DNA of 64,000 nucleotides from Devosia sp. FJ2-5-3 (GCF_029201545.1 NZ_CP104007.1:1832501-1896500), one strand, 5' to 3'; counted from the stretch's first letter, positions 16,011 through 25,362 are shown. Numbers and translations: made by a program. The notes: generated from the letters alone by a model not told the origin.

Positions 16011-17918
16011 ATGCAGCGGGTGAGAATTGCCGCCTTGGCGGGTATTTCATTGTTTGCGCTGGCGACGAGCGCCATGGCGCAGGATTACAAACAGGCCCCG
16101 GAACTCGACGCGCTGGTGTCCAGCGGCGCCTTGCCGGCCGTGGCCGAACGCGTTGGCGCCAATCCGCGCGTGCTGACGCCGGTCGAGAGCGTCGGCAAAT
16201 ATGGCGGCACGTTCCGCGGCGGCATGGTGGGCGGCAATGATCGCAACATGCTTTTCACCTATTTTGGCTATGAGGGCCTGCTCGCCTGGGACGCTGACTG
16301 GACCGGCGAGGTGCACCCCAATATCGCGACCGGCTATACGGCCAGCGCGGATAGCCGATCCTTCACCTTCACCCTGCGTGAGGGGATGAAGTGGTCGGAC
16401 GGCTCGCCGTTCACCGCCGACGATGTGGCGTTTTTCATCGAGGACATTCTGCCCGATGAAAAGCTGTTTCCGACCAAGCCCGGTTGGCTGACGGTCGAGG
16501 GGGAGTTGCCGAGTATTGCGGTGATCTCGCCGACGGAATTCACCATGTCATGGAGCAAGCCGAACGGGCTTTTCATTCTCAATGCGGCGAGCGTTTATGG
16601 CGTGCAGCTGGCGCTGCTGAACAAGGCATATTGCAGCCAATTCCTGCCTAAATATAACGAAAATGCCGACGCTGAGGCGGTTGCCGCCGGGGCTGCGGGC
16701 TGGGCCGAGCACATGGTCGCCAAGTGCGGCGTGGGGATTGAGGCCATCGAGCGCTGGCGCAATCCGGAGCGCCCGGTGCTGGAAGCCTGGAAGATCGTCG
16801 ACCCTTATGTGGCGGGCGCGACGCGCGTCACCTTCGAGCGCAATCCCTATTACTGGAAGGTCGATACCGACGGAAACCAACTGCCCTATATCGATGATCT
16901 CTCGATCGGGGTGAATGCGGAATCCCAGACGCTGCTGCTCAGCGTGCTGGCCGGCGAAATCGACTATGAAGTGCGCCACACGACCAACACCACCAATCTG
17001 CCGGTGATCGCCGAAGGGGTGGAGCAGGGGGATTATCGCATCAGCCCGCGCGAGTCCCGGGTGGGCAATGTGATGACCATCTCGGTCAATCTCAACTCGC
17101 AGGACGCGACCAAGGCGCCGATCTTCCAGAACAAGGATTTCCGCATCGCGCTGTCGCATGCGCTCGATCGCCAGGCGATCATCGACACCATCTATCTCGG
17201 GCAATCGACGCCCCAGCAGGTGTCGCCGCGCGAGGGCACGCCCTATTACAATGAGCGGCTGGCCACGCAGTATCTTGAGCATGATGTGGAGAAGGCCAAT
17301 GCCTTGCTCGACAGCATCGGGCTCGACAAGCGGGGCGGCAATGGCATGCGGCTGGCGCCCGATGGCAGCCCGTTGGTGGTCAATGTCGCGGCGGTGACGG
17401 CGCTCGGGAATATGGCCGATGCGGCGGAACTGTTCGTGCAATATTGGCAGGCAGTGGGCGTGGATGCGCGCTTTACCGCCATGGACCGCACGCGGTTCTA
17501 TGAGGAAAAGACCGCCAGCCAGCACGATATCGTGGTGTGGGGCGCGACCTCGGGCGGTATCGACGTGTTCATCGATCCGCGTGACTATTTCCCGTTCTCG
17601 ACAGAGAGCAATTTCGCCATCGAGTGGGCCAAGAACTATATCGGCGATGGTGGGGTGGAGCCGCCCGATTACGTCAAGGAGCAGTGGGCGCTCTACGACC
17701 AGATCAAGGCGACCTCGGTGCCTGAAGAGCAGAACGAGCTGTTCCAGCGGCTGCTCGAAATCACTGCCGACCAGTTCTACCAGATCGGTATCGGCACGGC
17801 GGTTCCGCTCTATTCGATCGCCAAGAACAATCTCGGCAATGTGCCGGATGGCACCCCGACGGGCTGGATCCACCCCGATCCGGGCACGCTGAACACCGAG
17901 CAGTTCTACTTCAAGTAA
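16011..17918 (+). CDS. ABC transporter substrate-binding protein, family 5, large form
   Basis: Periplasmic receptor of 635 residues, about 100 longer than dipeptide-type proteins, as in family members that bind oligosaccharides. The signal peptide ends at AMAQ near residue 23. Family features include LREGMKWSDGSPFTADDVAFF, the ERNPYYWKVD segment and FRIALSHALDRQAI. GGAGG at 16001-16005 precedes tandem ATGs at 16008 and 16011; the second has the better 5-base spacing. It heads the operon with two permeases, a double ATPase and udh, so an (oligo)uronide ligand is inferred. Confidence 0.93.
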   Translation: MQRVRIAALAGISLFALATSAMAQDYKQAPELDALVSSGALPAVAERVGANPRVLTPVESVGKYGGTFRGGMVGGNDRNMLFTYFGYEGLLAWDADWTGEVHPNIATGYTASADSRSFTFTLREGMKWSDGSPFTADDVAFFIEDILPDEKLFPTKPGWLTVEGELPSIAVISPTEFTMSWSKPNGLFILNAASVYGVQLALLNKAYCSQFLPKYNENADAEAVAAGAAGWAEHMVAKCGVGIEAIERWRNPERPVLEAWKIVDPYVAGATRVTFERNPYYWKVDTDGNQLPYIDDLSIGVNAESQTLLLSVLAGEIDYEVRHTTNTTNLPVIAEGVEQGDYRISPRESRVGNVMTISVNLNSQDATKAPIFQNKDFRIALSHALDRQAIIDTIYLGQSTPQQVSPREGTPYYNERLATQYLEHDVEKANALLDSIGLDKRGGNGMRLAPDGSPLVVNVAAVTALGNMADAAELFVQYWQAVGVDARFTAMDRTRFYEEKTASQHDIVVWGATSGGIDVFIDPRDYFPFSTESNFAIEWAKNYIGDGGVEPPDYVKEQWALYDQIKATSVPEEQNELFQRLLEITADQFYQIGIGTAVPLYSIAKNNLGNVPDGTPTGWIHPDPGTLNTEQFYFK

Positions 17919-17927
17919 GCCTGCTTG

Positions 17928-17956
17928 CGGCCCGGCTGCTCTCGGCGGTCGGGCCG
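17928..17956 (+). terminator. Intercistronic stem-loop after the binding-protein gene
   Basis: CGGCCCG and CGGGCCG (7 perfect base pairs, 15-base loop) lie between the binding-protein stop (17918) and the permease start (17986). No T-run follows. Such hairpins often stabilise the upstream message or attenuate transcription, giving excess binding protein over membrane subunits. Confidence 0.5.
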
Positions 17957-17985
17957 TGTCTCTGGTTACAAGACGGGTGGTCGAT

Positions 17986-18969
17986 ATGCTTGCCTTCATT
18001 GTCAAACGCGTGCTGGGCATGATCCCGGCAATGTTCGCGATTTCAATCCTGGCCTTCACGGTCATCCAATTGCCGCCGGGCGATTATGTTTCGACCTATG
18101 CGGCGCAGCTGGCCCAGTCCGGCGAGAATGTCGACAGCGCCGCGCTCAATGCCCTGCGGGAGCGCTATGGGCTCGGCGAGAACATGGTGGTCCAGTACAC
18201 CAAGTGGATCTCGGGCGTGCTGCGCGGGGACTTCGGCGACAGCTTTGAATGGCGCCAGCCGGTGACGGAGCTGATCTGGGGCCGCATGGGGATGACGGCG
18301 CTGATCTCGATCTGCACGTTGATCCTGATGTGGCTGGTATCGCTGCCGATCGGGATCTATTCGGCGGCGCGGCAATATTCGGTGGTGGATTATCTCTCGA
18401 CCGCCTTTGCCTTCCTCGCCATGGCGACGCCGAATTTCCTGCTGGCCATTGTGCTCCTTTACATCACCACCATGTGGTTCGGCGTTTCGGTGGGCGGGCT
18501 GTTTTCGCCGCAATATGAGAGTGCGCCGTGGTCGCTGGGAAAACTCTGGGATTTCATCACCCATGCCTGGGTGCCGATCTTCGTCTTGGGAACGGCGGGG
18601 ACGGCGAGCCTGATCCGTATCATGCGGGCCAATCTGCTTGATGAGCTGCACCGGCCCTATGTCGAGGCGGGGCGGGCCAAAGGCCTGCCGGAAGCACGGC
18701 TGATCCTTTCCTATCCGACGCGGGTGGCGCTCAATCCGTTCATCTCCACCGTGGGCTGGGTGTTGCCGGCGCTGATCTCGGGCGAGCTGATCGTTTCCAC
18801 CGTGCTCAATCTGCCGACGGCCGGGCCGCTGCTGCTGCAGGCGCTCAAGAGCCAGGACATGTATCTGGCCGGGGCCTTTATCCTCCTCAGCGGAGCGCTG
18901 GTGCTGATCGGCACGCTGATCTCCGACATTCTCCTTGCCATCTCCGATCCGAGGATCCGCCTGTCATGA
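17986..18969 (+). CDS. ABC transporter permease (OppB type), uronate operon
   Basis: Inner-membrane channel subunit of 327 residues. The start MLAFIVKRVLGMIP is typical, with GGTGG 5 bases upstream; an in-frame GTG at 17956 lies in the hairpin and is less likely. The hydrophobic first segment, the GDFGDSFEW motif after the first periplasmic loop, and the EAA-like loop around EAGRAKGLPEARLILSYPTR are visible. It overlaps the next permease gene by 4 bases. Its C-terminal half has the usual GELIVSTVLNLPTAGPLL segment. Confidence 0.93.
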   Translation: MLAFIVKRVLGMIPAMFAISILAFTVIQLPPGDYVSTYAAQLAQSGENVDSAALNALRERYGLGENMVVQYTKWISGVLRGDFGDSFEWRQPVTELIWGRMGMTALISICTLILMWLVSLPIGIYSAARQYSVVDYLSTAFAFLAMATPNFLLAIVLLYITTMWFGVSVGGLFSPQYESAPWSLGKLWDFITHAWVPIFVLGTAGTASLIRIMRANLLDELHRPYVEAGRAKGLPEARLILSYPTRVALNPFISTVGWVLPALISGELIVSTVLNLPTAGPLLLQALKSQDMYLAGAFILLSGALVLIGTLISDILLAISDPRIRLS

Positions 18970-20120
18970 CCCTCGAGGCAAAGCCATTCGATCCCAATGA
19001 GCTGCTCGACCAGCAGGTGACCGCCGGACAGTTCCAGGCGGCTGGCCAATGGGCAATGGTCTGGGCAAAGTTTAGGAAGCACAAGCTGGCGGTGATCTCG
19101 CTGGTTGTTGTGGGGCTGATCTATTTCGTGGCGCTGTTCGCCGAATTCCTCGCGCCCTATGACCCCGGCAAATTCGATCCGCGCTATACTTATGTGCCGC
19201 CGCAGAGCATCGGCTTTTTCGTTGATGACGGGGCGGGCGGGAGCAGGTTTCAGCCGCATGTGACCGGCTACAAGATCGAGCTCAACCCGGTGAGCTTTCG
19301 GCGTGAGTTCACGACGGACCCGGAAGCGATCATTCCGATCGGGTTCTTTGTCGAGGGGCAGCCCTATAAGCTCTGGGGGCTGTTCGACGCCAACCGGCAC
19401 CTTGTCGGGCCGATTGATCAGAACCAGCCGTTTTTCCTCGCCGGTGGTGACCGGCTGGGGCGTGACCTGTTGAGCCGCACCATTCACGGCACGCGCATTT
19501 CGATGTCGATCGGGCTGGTGGGTGTTGGGCTGTCGCTGGTGATCGGCATGATCCTGGGGGGGATTTCGGGCTATCGCGGCGGCATGGTGGATCGGGTGAT
19601 CCAGCGCGTCATCGAGTTCATCCGCTCGGTGCCGACCATTCCGCTGTGGCTGGGACTGGCAGCGGCGATGCCGAAGGACTGGCCGCCCTTGCAGGTCTAT
19701 TTCTCGATCCTCGTCATCCTGTCGCTGATCGGCTGGACGGAAATTGCCCGCGTGGTGCGCGGCCGGTTTCTGAGTCTCAGGAGCGAGGATTTCGTGATCT
19801 CGGCGCGGCTCGATGGGGTGAGCGAATTCCGGCTGATCATGCGGCACATGATGCCCTCGCTTTATTCGCACATCATCGCGGCGATCACGCTGGCCATTCC
19901 CAATATGATCCTGGCGGAAACTTCGCTGAGCTTTCTCGGGCTGGGGCTGCAGCCGCCGATCGTCAGCTGGGGCGTGCTGCTGCAGGATACGCAGAATTTG
20001 CGGGCGATCACGCAGGCGCCGTGGCTGTTCATTCCGGGGATTTGCGTGGTGATCGCGGTGCTCTCGCTCAATTTCCTCGGCGATGGCGTGCGCGACGCCG
20101 CCGACCCCTATGCAAAGTGA
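18966..20120 (+). CDS. ABC transporter permease (OppC type), uronate operon
   Basis: Second channel subunit, 384 residues. It is longer than typical OppC because of a periplasmic insertion of about 100 residues between the first transmembrane segment (about 40-60) and the GGDRLGRDLLSRTIHGTR motif. Family-specific LAETSLSFLGLGLQPPIVSWG is near the C-terminus. Such insertions occur in permeases paired with the large family-5 binding proteins, as here. It ends 10 bases before the ATPase start. Confidence 0.93.
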   Translation: MTLEAKPFDPNELLDQQVTAGQFQAAGQWAMVWAKFRKHKLAVISLVVVGLIYFVALFAEFLAPYDPGKFDPRYTYVPPQSIGFFVDDGAGGSRFQPHVTGYKIELNPVSFRREFTTDPEAIIPIGFFVEGQPYKLWGLFDANRHLVGPIDQNQPFFLAGGDRLGRDLLSRTIHGTRISMSIGLVGVGLSLVIGMILGGISGYRGGMVDRVIQRVIEFIRSVPTIPLWLGLAAAMPKDWPPLQVYFSILVILSLIGWTEIARVVRGRFLSLRSEDFVISARLDGVSEFRLIMRHMMPSLYSHIIAAITLAIPNMILAETSLSFLGLGLQPPIVSWGVLLQDTQNLRAITQAPWLFIPGICVVIAVLSLNFLGDGVRDAADPYAK

Positions 20121-20130
20121 GGGGAGGCTG

Positions 20131-21807
20131 ATGTCCGCGCCAATCCTGTCGGTAAAGAACCTTTCGGTCGATTTTCCGCTGAACAAGCGGGTGCTCAATG
20201 CCGTCAAGAACATCTCGTTTGATCTCCATTGCGGCGAGACGCTGTGCCTTGTGGGGGAGAGCGGTTCGGGCAAGTCGGTGACCGCCCGGGCCATTCTGCA
20301 GTTGATCGCCAAACCGGGCGCGATCACGGGCGGGCAGATCATCCTCAACAGCGATGGCAAGGAGACCGATATCGTCGCCCTGGGCAGTTCCGGCCCGGCG
20401 ATCCGCGGGGTGCGCGGGCGCAAGATTGCGATGATCTTTCAGGAGCCGATGACGAGCCTGTCGCCTGTGCACACGATTGGGCACCAGATCATCGAGACCA
20501 TTCTGCTGCATGAAAAGATCAGCAAGGAAGACGCGCGAAAGCGGGCGGCGGCGCTGCTGGACCGAGTGCGTATCCCCAATCCGGAACAGGCGCTTGACCG
20601 GTATTCGTTCGAATTTTCGGGCGGGATGCGGCAGCGGGCGATGATCGCCATGGCGCTGTCGTGCAATCCGGAAGTGCTGATTGCCGACGAGCCGACGACG
20701 GCACTGGATGTGACGACACAGGCCGAAATCCTCAGCCTGATCAAGGAACTGCAGCGGGACCGCGGTATGGCGGTGTTGTTCATCACCCATGATATGGGCG
20801 TTGTGGCGCAGATCGCCGACCGGGTGATGGTGATGTTCCGCGGCGACAAGGTGGAGGAGGCCAATGTGTTTGACCTCTTCGAGCGGCCGCAGCAGGCCTA
20901 TACCAAGGCGCTGCTCGGCTCAGTGTTGAAGCTTGAGACGCCGGGGCCGCGACCGGTGCGGCCGGCGACGGAAACACCGGTGGCGCAGATCGATGATCTG
21001 GCGCTACATTTTCCGCTCAATGCCGGGTTCTTCGGCAAGCCGACGGCCTATTTGAAGGCCATCGACGGGGTGTCGCTGACCATCAATGAAGGCGAGACGG
21101 TCGGCGTGGTGGGAGAGTCCGGTTCGGGCAAGACGACGCTGGGGCGGACGCTGCTGCGCGTTTATACGCCCACTGAGGGACAGGTGAACTATCGGCGCAG
21201 CGACGGCACGATTGTCGATATCGCCTCGCTGCGCAACGAGGGGATGAAGTCGCTCTATGGCGAAGTGCGGATGATTTTCCAGGACCCGCATTCTTCGCTC
21301 AATCCGCGCATGACCATCTATCAGATCATCAGCGAACCCTTGCGCACCAATACGAAGATGACCGAGGCGCAGATGCGCGGCCGGGTGGAGGAACTGCTGG
21401 CGCGGGTGGGGCTGCCGTCGGATATTGGAGACCGCTATCCGCACGCCTTTTCGGGCGGGCAACGGCAGCGCATTTCCATTGCCCGGGCCATTGCGGTGCG
21501 GCCACGGCTGATCATTGCCGATGAGCCGACCTCGGCGCTCGATGTGTCGCTGCGCCACCAGGTGCTCGATTTGATGCGCGATCTGCAGGCTGAATTTGGG
21601 CTGTCCTATCTCTTCATCAGCCACGACATTTCGGTGATCCGCTATTTCTGCGACCGGGTGGCGGTGATGAAAAACGGGCGGATTGTCGAGATCGGCGATG
21701 TTGCGCAGATCTGCGAGAGGCCGCAGCATGAATATACCAAGACATTGATCAGCGCGGTGCCGCGGCCCAATCCCAGATTGAGAGCGGACGCGCCGGCCCT
21801 AGGGTAA
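20131..21807 (+). CDS. ABC transporter ATPase with two fused nucleotide-binding domains
   Basis: 558 residues carrying DppD- and DppF-like halves in one chain. The first half has GESGSGKSV, FSGGMRQR and [11 protein letters not shown]. The second half, from about residue 285, has GESGSGKTT, FSGGQRQR and IIADEPTSALD. Both copies look intact. GGGGAGG stands 3 bases before the ATG at 20131; a start at 20083 would lie within the permease gene. The single ATPase gene explains why this operon has one where the 3717-11966 operon has two. udh follows after 4 bases. Confidence 0.94.
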   Translation: MSAPILSVKNLSVDFPLNKRVLNAVKNISFDLHCGETLCLVGESGSGKSVTARAILQLIAKPGAITGGQIILNSDGKETDIVALGSSGPAIRGVRGRKIAMIFQEPMTSLSPVHTIGHQIIETILLHEKISKEDARKRAAALLDRVRIPNPEQALDRYSFEFSGGMRQRAMIAMALSCNPEVLIADEPTTALDVTTQAEILSLIKELQRDRGMAVLFITHDMGVVAQIADRVMVMFRGDKVEEANVFDLFERPQQAYTKALLGSVLKLETPGPRPVRPATETPVAQIDDLALHFPLNAGFFGKPTAYLKAIDGVSLTINEGETVGVVGESGSGKTTLGRTLLRVYTPTEGQVNYRRSDGTIVDIASLRNEGMKSLYGEVRMIFQDPHSSLNPRMTIYQIISEPLRTNTKMTEAQMRGRVEELLARVGLPSDIGDRYPHAFSGGQRQRISIARAIAVRPRLIIADEPTSALDVSLRHQVLDLMRDLQAEFGLSYLFISHDISVIRYFCDRVAVMKNGRIVEIGDVAQICERPQHEYTKTLISAVPRPNPRLRADAPALG

Positions 21808-21811
21808 TTTT

Positions 21812-22597
21812 ATGACGAGAATTTTGCTGACCGGCGCCTCGGGGCGGCTGGGGACCCATTTGCGGAACTGGTTCAAAGCCAATGGCCGGGACTATCTGGC
21901 GAGCGATATCGTTCAGCCCGAGGACGGGGAGAAAGTGGAGATTGCCGATCTGGCGGATCGGGCTGATATCGACGCGCTGATGGCGCGGGATATTTCGGCG
22001 GTGGTGCACTTTGGCGGGATGGCCAAGGAGAACAAGTGGCAGAGTGTGCTCGATGCCAATATCGTGGGCACCTATAATATCTTCGAGGCGGCGCGGAAGG
22101 CGGGGGTGGGGCGGATCATTTATGCCTCGACCTATCACGTGCAGGGCATGTATCTGAGCGACGACGCGCCGATCGCGCTCGACGCACCGTTCCGGCCGGA
22201 CTCGCTCTATGCGGTGTCCAAAATGTTCGGGGAGGGGCTGAGCCGGCTTTATCACGACAAGTTCGGGATCGAGTGCCTCGCCATCCGCATCTGCACGGCG
22301 GGCAATCCGGGAACCGACCGGGAGTCGCGGCTGTGGTTCAACCGGGACGACATGGCGCGCATGGTGGAGCATGGGCTGGATGTGCCGGCGCTGGGGCATC
22401 GGACGGTGTTCGGGATTTCCAACCGCGAGAACGCTTTCTTTTACAATGAAGATGATGCCGATTGGCATTTTGCGCCCGAGCACAATGGCAGCGAGCTGGT
22501 GCCGCTCGATCCGCATGCGCCGCTGGACAAGACTATTCAGTCGAATGTGCTGGTGGGCGGGGCGTTTTCGACCTGGGGACATATGGACGACGAATAG
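21812..22597 (+). CDS. udh: Uronate dehydrogenase
   Basis: NAD-dependent short-chain dehydrogenase that oxidises D-galacturonate or D-glucuronate to the aldarolactone. The cofactor loop is LTGASGRLG (residues 6-14). The catalytic residues are Ser106 in IYASTYHV and Tyr133/Lys137 in SLYAVSKMFGEG, and the RICTAGNPGTDRESRLW segment is typical of bacterial Udh. 261 residues matches Agrobacterium-type enzymes. It is last in the transporter operon, so substrate import and the first oxidation are co-expressed; the lactonase at 12043-12915 would act next. Confidence 0.93.
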   Translation: MTRILLTGASGRLGTHLRNWFKANGRDYLASDIVQPEDGEKVEIADLADRADIDALMARDISAVVHFGGMAKENKWQSVLDANIVGTYNIFEAARKAGVGRIIYASTYHVQGMYLSDDAPIALDAPFRPDSLYAVSKMFGEGLSRLYHDKFGIECLAIRICTAGNPGTDRESRLWFNRDDMARMVEHGLDVPALGHRTVFGISNRENAFFYNEDDADWHFAPEHNGSELVPLDPHAPLDKTIQSNVLVGGAFSTWGHMDDE

Positions 22598-22698
22598 GCC
22601 ACGGAGCCGAAAGCGTCTTGGCATCGAACGTCTGTTCGATGCCGGCGCTTCGCCGATCATTACACTCGCTCCATCCTCTTCTGCTGGAGTTCGGAGCG

Positions 22699-22809
22699 AT
22701 GATCAAAAAGACAGTGCTGTCGGCGATGGTTCTCATCGCCGGAACCCGGAACAATCGGTATCGCGTGCAATGGAACGGCCCTGAGGCTGGATTTCCGCGC
22801 GCTTTGTGA
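22699..22809 (+). pseudogene. Possible secreted-protein remnant or small protein
   Basis: A 36-codon frame starts MIKKTVLSAMVLIAG, which looks like the positive and hydrophobic parts of a signal peptide. GGAG at 22686-22689 lies 9 bases before the ATG. After about 15 residues the reading turns into an arginine-rich sequence without recognisable structure. It could be the 5' stub of a lost binding-protein gene or chance. Confidence 0.25.
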
Positions 22810-22893
22810 CGTCGGACGGTGGCCATTGCTCGGATGGGGGCGATTATCGCCGCCCGGCGCTGAGCCGCGGCCACTGAACCGATCCATCCGTCT

Positions 22894-22927
22894 CCGGTGC
22901 CTGGATTGCCCCCCGGCCGGGCACCGG
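22894..22927. terminator. GC-rich stem-loop between convergent genes
   Basis: CCGGTGCCTGG and CCGGGCACCGG pair over 11 positions including one G-U, with a 12-base loop. It lies just beyond the 3' end of the LuxR gene (22957) and far downstream of udh. No T-run follows. Confidence 0.4.
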
Positions 22928-22956
22928 GGGCGGCATGTTGTGGCAGTGTGTTCGAC

Positions 22957-24051
22957 CTAGTGCGGGGCCATAAGCAGGCGGACGATATCGGTCTGGCGCC
23001 GCAGGCCGGACTTGTCGAAGATGCTCGTCAGCTGGGTGCGTACGGTTGCGAGCGATATGCCGAGGCGGCGGGCGATCTCTTCGCGGTCACCGCCAAAGGC
23101 CAGTTCGCGGAGCACTTCGGCCTCGGCTGGAGTGAGGCCATATTGCTGGCGAAGCCGGCCGATCTTTCGGGCGATGGTGATTTCGGGATCGGTGACGACC
23201 AGCATGATGTCGCAGCGTCGTCCGTCCCAGGTCACCCCGCCTGCGGGCAGGGGCACGACGAATATCTGGAGCGGCAGCGGCGAGCCCTGCCGCGCCACGG
23301 AGAGACTGGCGCCGGTCTTTGCCCCCTGGCCCCGGGAGCATTGGAATATCGCACGATGGAGCGCGTTGGTGTCGCCCTGGCTGGGGCATTGCAGGCGACC
23401 GTTGCGGAGGATCAGGCCATCTGGGGCGGAGACCATCGCCTGGGCGAGTTCATTGGCGGGCTCGCAGGTCTGATTGGCTGACACGAGAAAGACGGCGCGA
23501 TCGGTTTGGTCCAGCGCTGAGAAGACGCCGAGGGTCCTGGCGTGGTTTTCGCGCAGGATTTGGTTGATCCGGAGCGCGCGGGTCAGATGCGGGGCGAGCT
23601 GTTCGAGAATGCCGAGCGTTTCGGCCTCGATCTCCCGGCGGGATGAAATCATCAGGATCGCTTCCCAGCCGCCAGTGGTCCTGATCTTCATGCCAACGCC
23701 GGCGAGATGGCCCTGTGGCAGGCACCAGTCGTTGTAGAACTCGCTGCGGTGGAATTGGCGGAGGTCGGCGAGATCGGCATCGACGACAGCCCGTCCATGC
23801 ATCTGCTTCTGGAGGGCGAGCGGCATCGGGTTGCGCTCATGGTAATGTTCGGCATAGAGCCGGACCATGTGGGGATCGGTACGCGGGGCGACAAAGAGGG
23901 GGACGTGTCCCATGGTCATGCCGCCCAGGACGGCGTCAACGCCGTGCACGGCATCGCCGATCTTGCGCATCGTCGCCAGCCAATTGGCGGGATCAGCGCC
24001 GGCTTCGTAGATGTCGTCGATCAGGTCGGTGGTATTGGCCGCATACAACAT
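22957..24051 (-). CDS. LuxR-family transcriptional regulator (PAS/GAF-like N-terminus)
   Basis: 364-residue regulator. The C-terminal helix-turn-helix (about 305-360) has LTPAEAEVLRELAFGG, ARRLGISLATVRTQLTSIFDKSG and RQTDIVRLL. The N-terminal 280 residues contain no autoinducer-binding or receiver signature. They resemble the same class as the protein encoded at 44398-45540: both start with an IYxxxxDPxxW segment. It is a lone gene between two sugar loci, and the regulated target is unknown. Confidence 0.88.
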   Translation of the reverse strand: MLYAANTTDLIDDIYEAGADPANWLATMRKIGDAVHGVDAVLGGMTMGHVPLFVAPRTDPHMVRLYAEHYHERNPMPLALQKQMHGRAVVDADLADLRQFHRSEFYNDWCLPQGHLAGVGMKIRTTGGWEAILMISSRREIEAETLGILEQLAPHLTRALRINQILRENHARTLGVFSALDQTDRAVFLVSANQTCEPANELAQAMVSAPDGLILRNGRLQCPSQGDTNALHRAIFQCSRGQGAKTGASLSVARQGSPLPLQIFVVPLPAGGVTWDGRRCDIMLVVTDPEITIARKIGRLRQQYGLTPAEAEVLRELAFGGDREEIARRLGISLATVRTQLTSIFDKSGLRRQTDIVRLLMAPH

Positions 24052-24184
24052 CTGTCGCCACCAATTGTTGACGAGCCCGAGACGACAATAATCTTAGCTG
24101 GTTTTTCCAGACCATACTACTTGGCATGTATGTGAATTGAGGGCCGAGCGGCAGGACTGGGAGCGATCCCTGCTCGAGCAGTTC

Positions 24185-24231
24185 GGGGCGCCCGTGGGCG
24201 CCCCAGGTCCTCGCCGGGGGGAGGAAGGACC
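24185..24231 (-). terminator. Stem-loops downstream of the sugar binding-protein gene
   Basis: GGGGCGCCC-GT-GGGCGCCCC (24185-24204) is a perfect GC-rich inverted repeat. GGTCCT and AGGACC (24206-24211 and 24226-24231) form a second hairpin directly after the stop of the gene ending at 24232. No T-run is present; a role in 3'-end protection or termination is inferred. Confidence 0.45.
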
Positions 24232-25362
24232 TTACTGTGTGCCGCCCCAGGCCTGGGGATAGTTCGGCATGTCTTCGCAACCGCACATGGCGTAGTGGAG
24301 CGGCGGCATTTTTTCGTTGATGTACTGGTCGAGCACGTCCTGGGTGATGGCGGGCTGGGGCAGGACCCATTCCGGACCGGGGACCTGTTCGCCCTTGAGC
24401 GTGTTCACGGCTGCGACGATGGCCGTGCGCCACTGATAGGTGGGGTAGGTCGGGGCGATGCCCTTGAAGCCAAGGTCACGCCATTTCTGGAGATAATCCT
24501 GCTGGTCTTCGCCGGTGACGACAGGGATGTCGTAGCCGCCATCCTCGAAGGCTTCGACGGCGGCAACGGCGGTGGCGCCGGCATCCATCCAGACGGCGTC
24601 GATGGTGCCGCGCTGGAGATAATCCTCGACGATGGACTTGGTCTTGGCGTTGTCACCATCGGTGAATTCTTCGCCGAGGATGGTCAGGCCCGCTTCCTTG
24701 AACATGTTGCGGGCGCCCGAGGCGCGGGTTTCGAGCACGTCGACGCCAGGCAGGATGCGCAGCATCAGCACTTTGCCGCCGGAGGGGACATTGGCGATGA
24801 TGTGGTCAGCCGCCTGGATGCCGAAGCCGTAGCCGCCAACCGGATGCACGAAGGTTACCGGACAATCGGTGGTGACGCCGCGGTCGAAGACGATGACCGG
24901 CAGACCGGCGGCGCAGGCCTTTTCGACGGCCGGGGTGAGGGCAGCGGTGGAGTTGGGCGAGACGATCAGGGCGTCGCAATTGCCGCCGGCGAGCAAATCA
25001 TCGATGTCGGCGATCTGCTTGTCGTCGGAGCCTTCGGCGTCGACATGGGTGAAGGTGCCGATCTCCGGATGGAGTTTCACTTCCTCGGTCATGTCGGTGT
25101 AGCCGACCACGCGCCAGGGATTGTTGACGCCGGCATTGGAGAAACAGACGGTCCAGGGACCCTCCTTCTTGAACTGGGCGGTGTCGACCATGGCGTCGCC
25201 CGCATATTGCAGATGGCGCTGATCGGCGGGGCCATTGAACGAGGCGGTCAGCTGTTCGCGCTGCTTGGCGAATTCAGCGGGATCATCGAAATTCGGGGCC
25301 TGGGCATTGGCTGCGGTCGGCAGCATGGCCAGCATGGCAAGAGTAATAAGGCTCTTTTTCAA
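24232..25362 (-). CDS. Sugar ABC transporter substrate-binding protein (ribose type)
   Basis: Periplasmic receptor of 376 residues with a clean signal peptide (MKKSLITLAMLAMLPTAANAQ). The mature part has the two-lobed ribose/galactose-binding layout, with VCFSNAGVNNPW at the start of lobe one, a QIADIDDLLAGGNCDALIVSPN segment and VIVFDRGV. AGGGAGG precedes the ATG. It is the last gene of a minus-strand operon (epimerase, ATPase, two permeases, binding protein), an unusual order since the binding protein is often first. The ligand is a free sugar or sugar alcohol, by family. Confidence 0.93.
   Translation of the reverse strand: MKKSLITLAMLAMLPTAANAQAPNFDDPAEFAKQREQLTASFNGPADQRHLQYAGDAMVDTAQFKKEGPWTVCFSNAGVNNPWRVVGYTDMTEEVKLHPEIGTFTHVDAEGSDDKQIADIDDLLAGGNCDALIVSPNSTAALTPAVEKACAAGLPVIVFDRGVTTDCPVTFVHPVGGYGFGIQAADHIIANVPSGGKVLMLRILPGVDVLETRASGARNMFKEAGLTILGEEFTDGDNAKTKSIVEDYLQRGTIDAVWMDAGATAVAAVEAFEDGGYDIPVVTGEDQQDYLQKWRDLGFKGIAPTYPTYQWRTAIVAAVNTLKGEQVPGPEWVLPQPAITQDVLDQYINEKMPPLHYAMCGCEDMPNYPQAWGGTQ

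Larger units (their letters stand above)
22598..22956. other. 359-base gap between convergent udh and LuxR genes
   Basis: No complete conserved gene was found. The gap holds a 36-codon frame with a signal-peptide-like start (22699-22809) and a hairpin (22894-22927). The rest shows no recognisable coding pattern. Confidence 0.6.

Noticed and set aside
18711..20423. 570-codon open frame on the minus strand
   Set aside because: Antisense to the two uronate-operon permeases and the start of the ATPase, which have clear family motifs and ribosome-binding sites.
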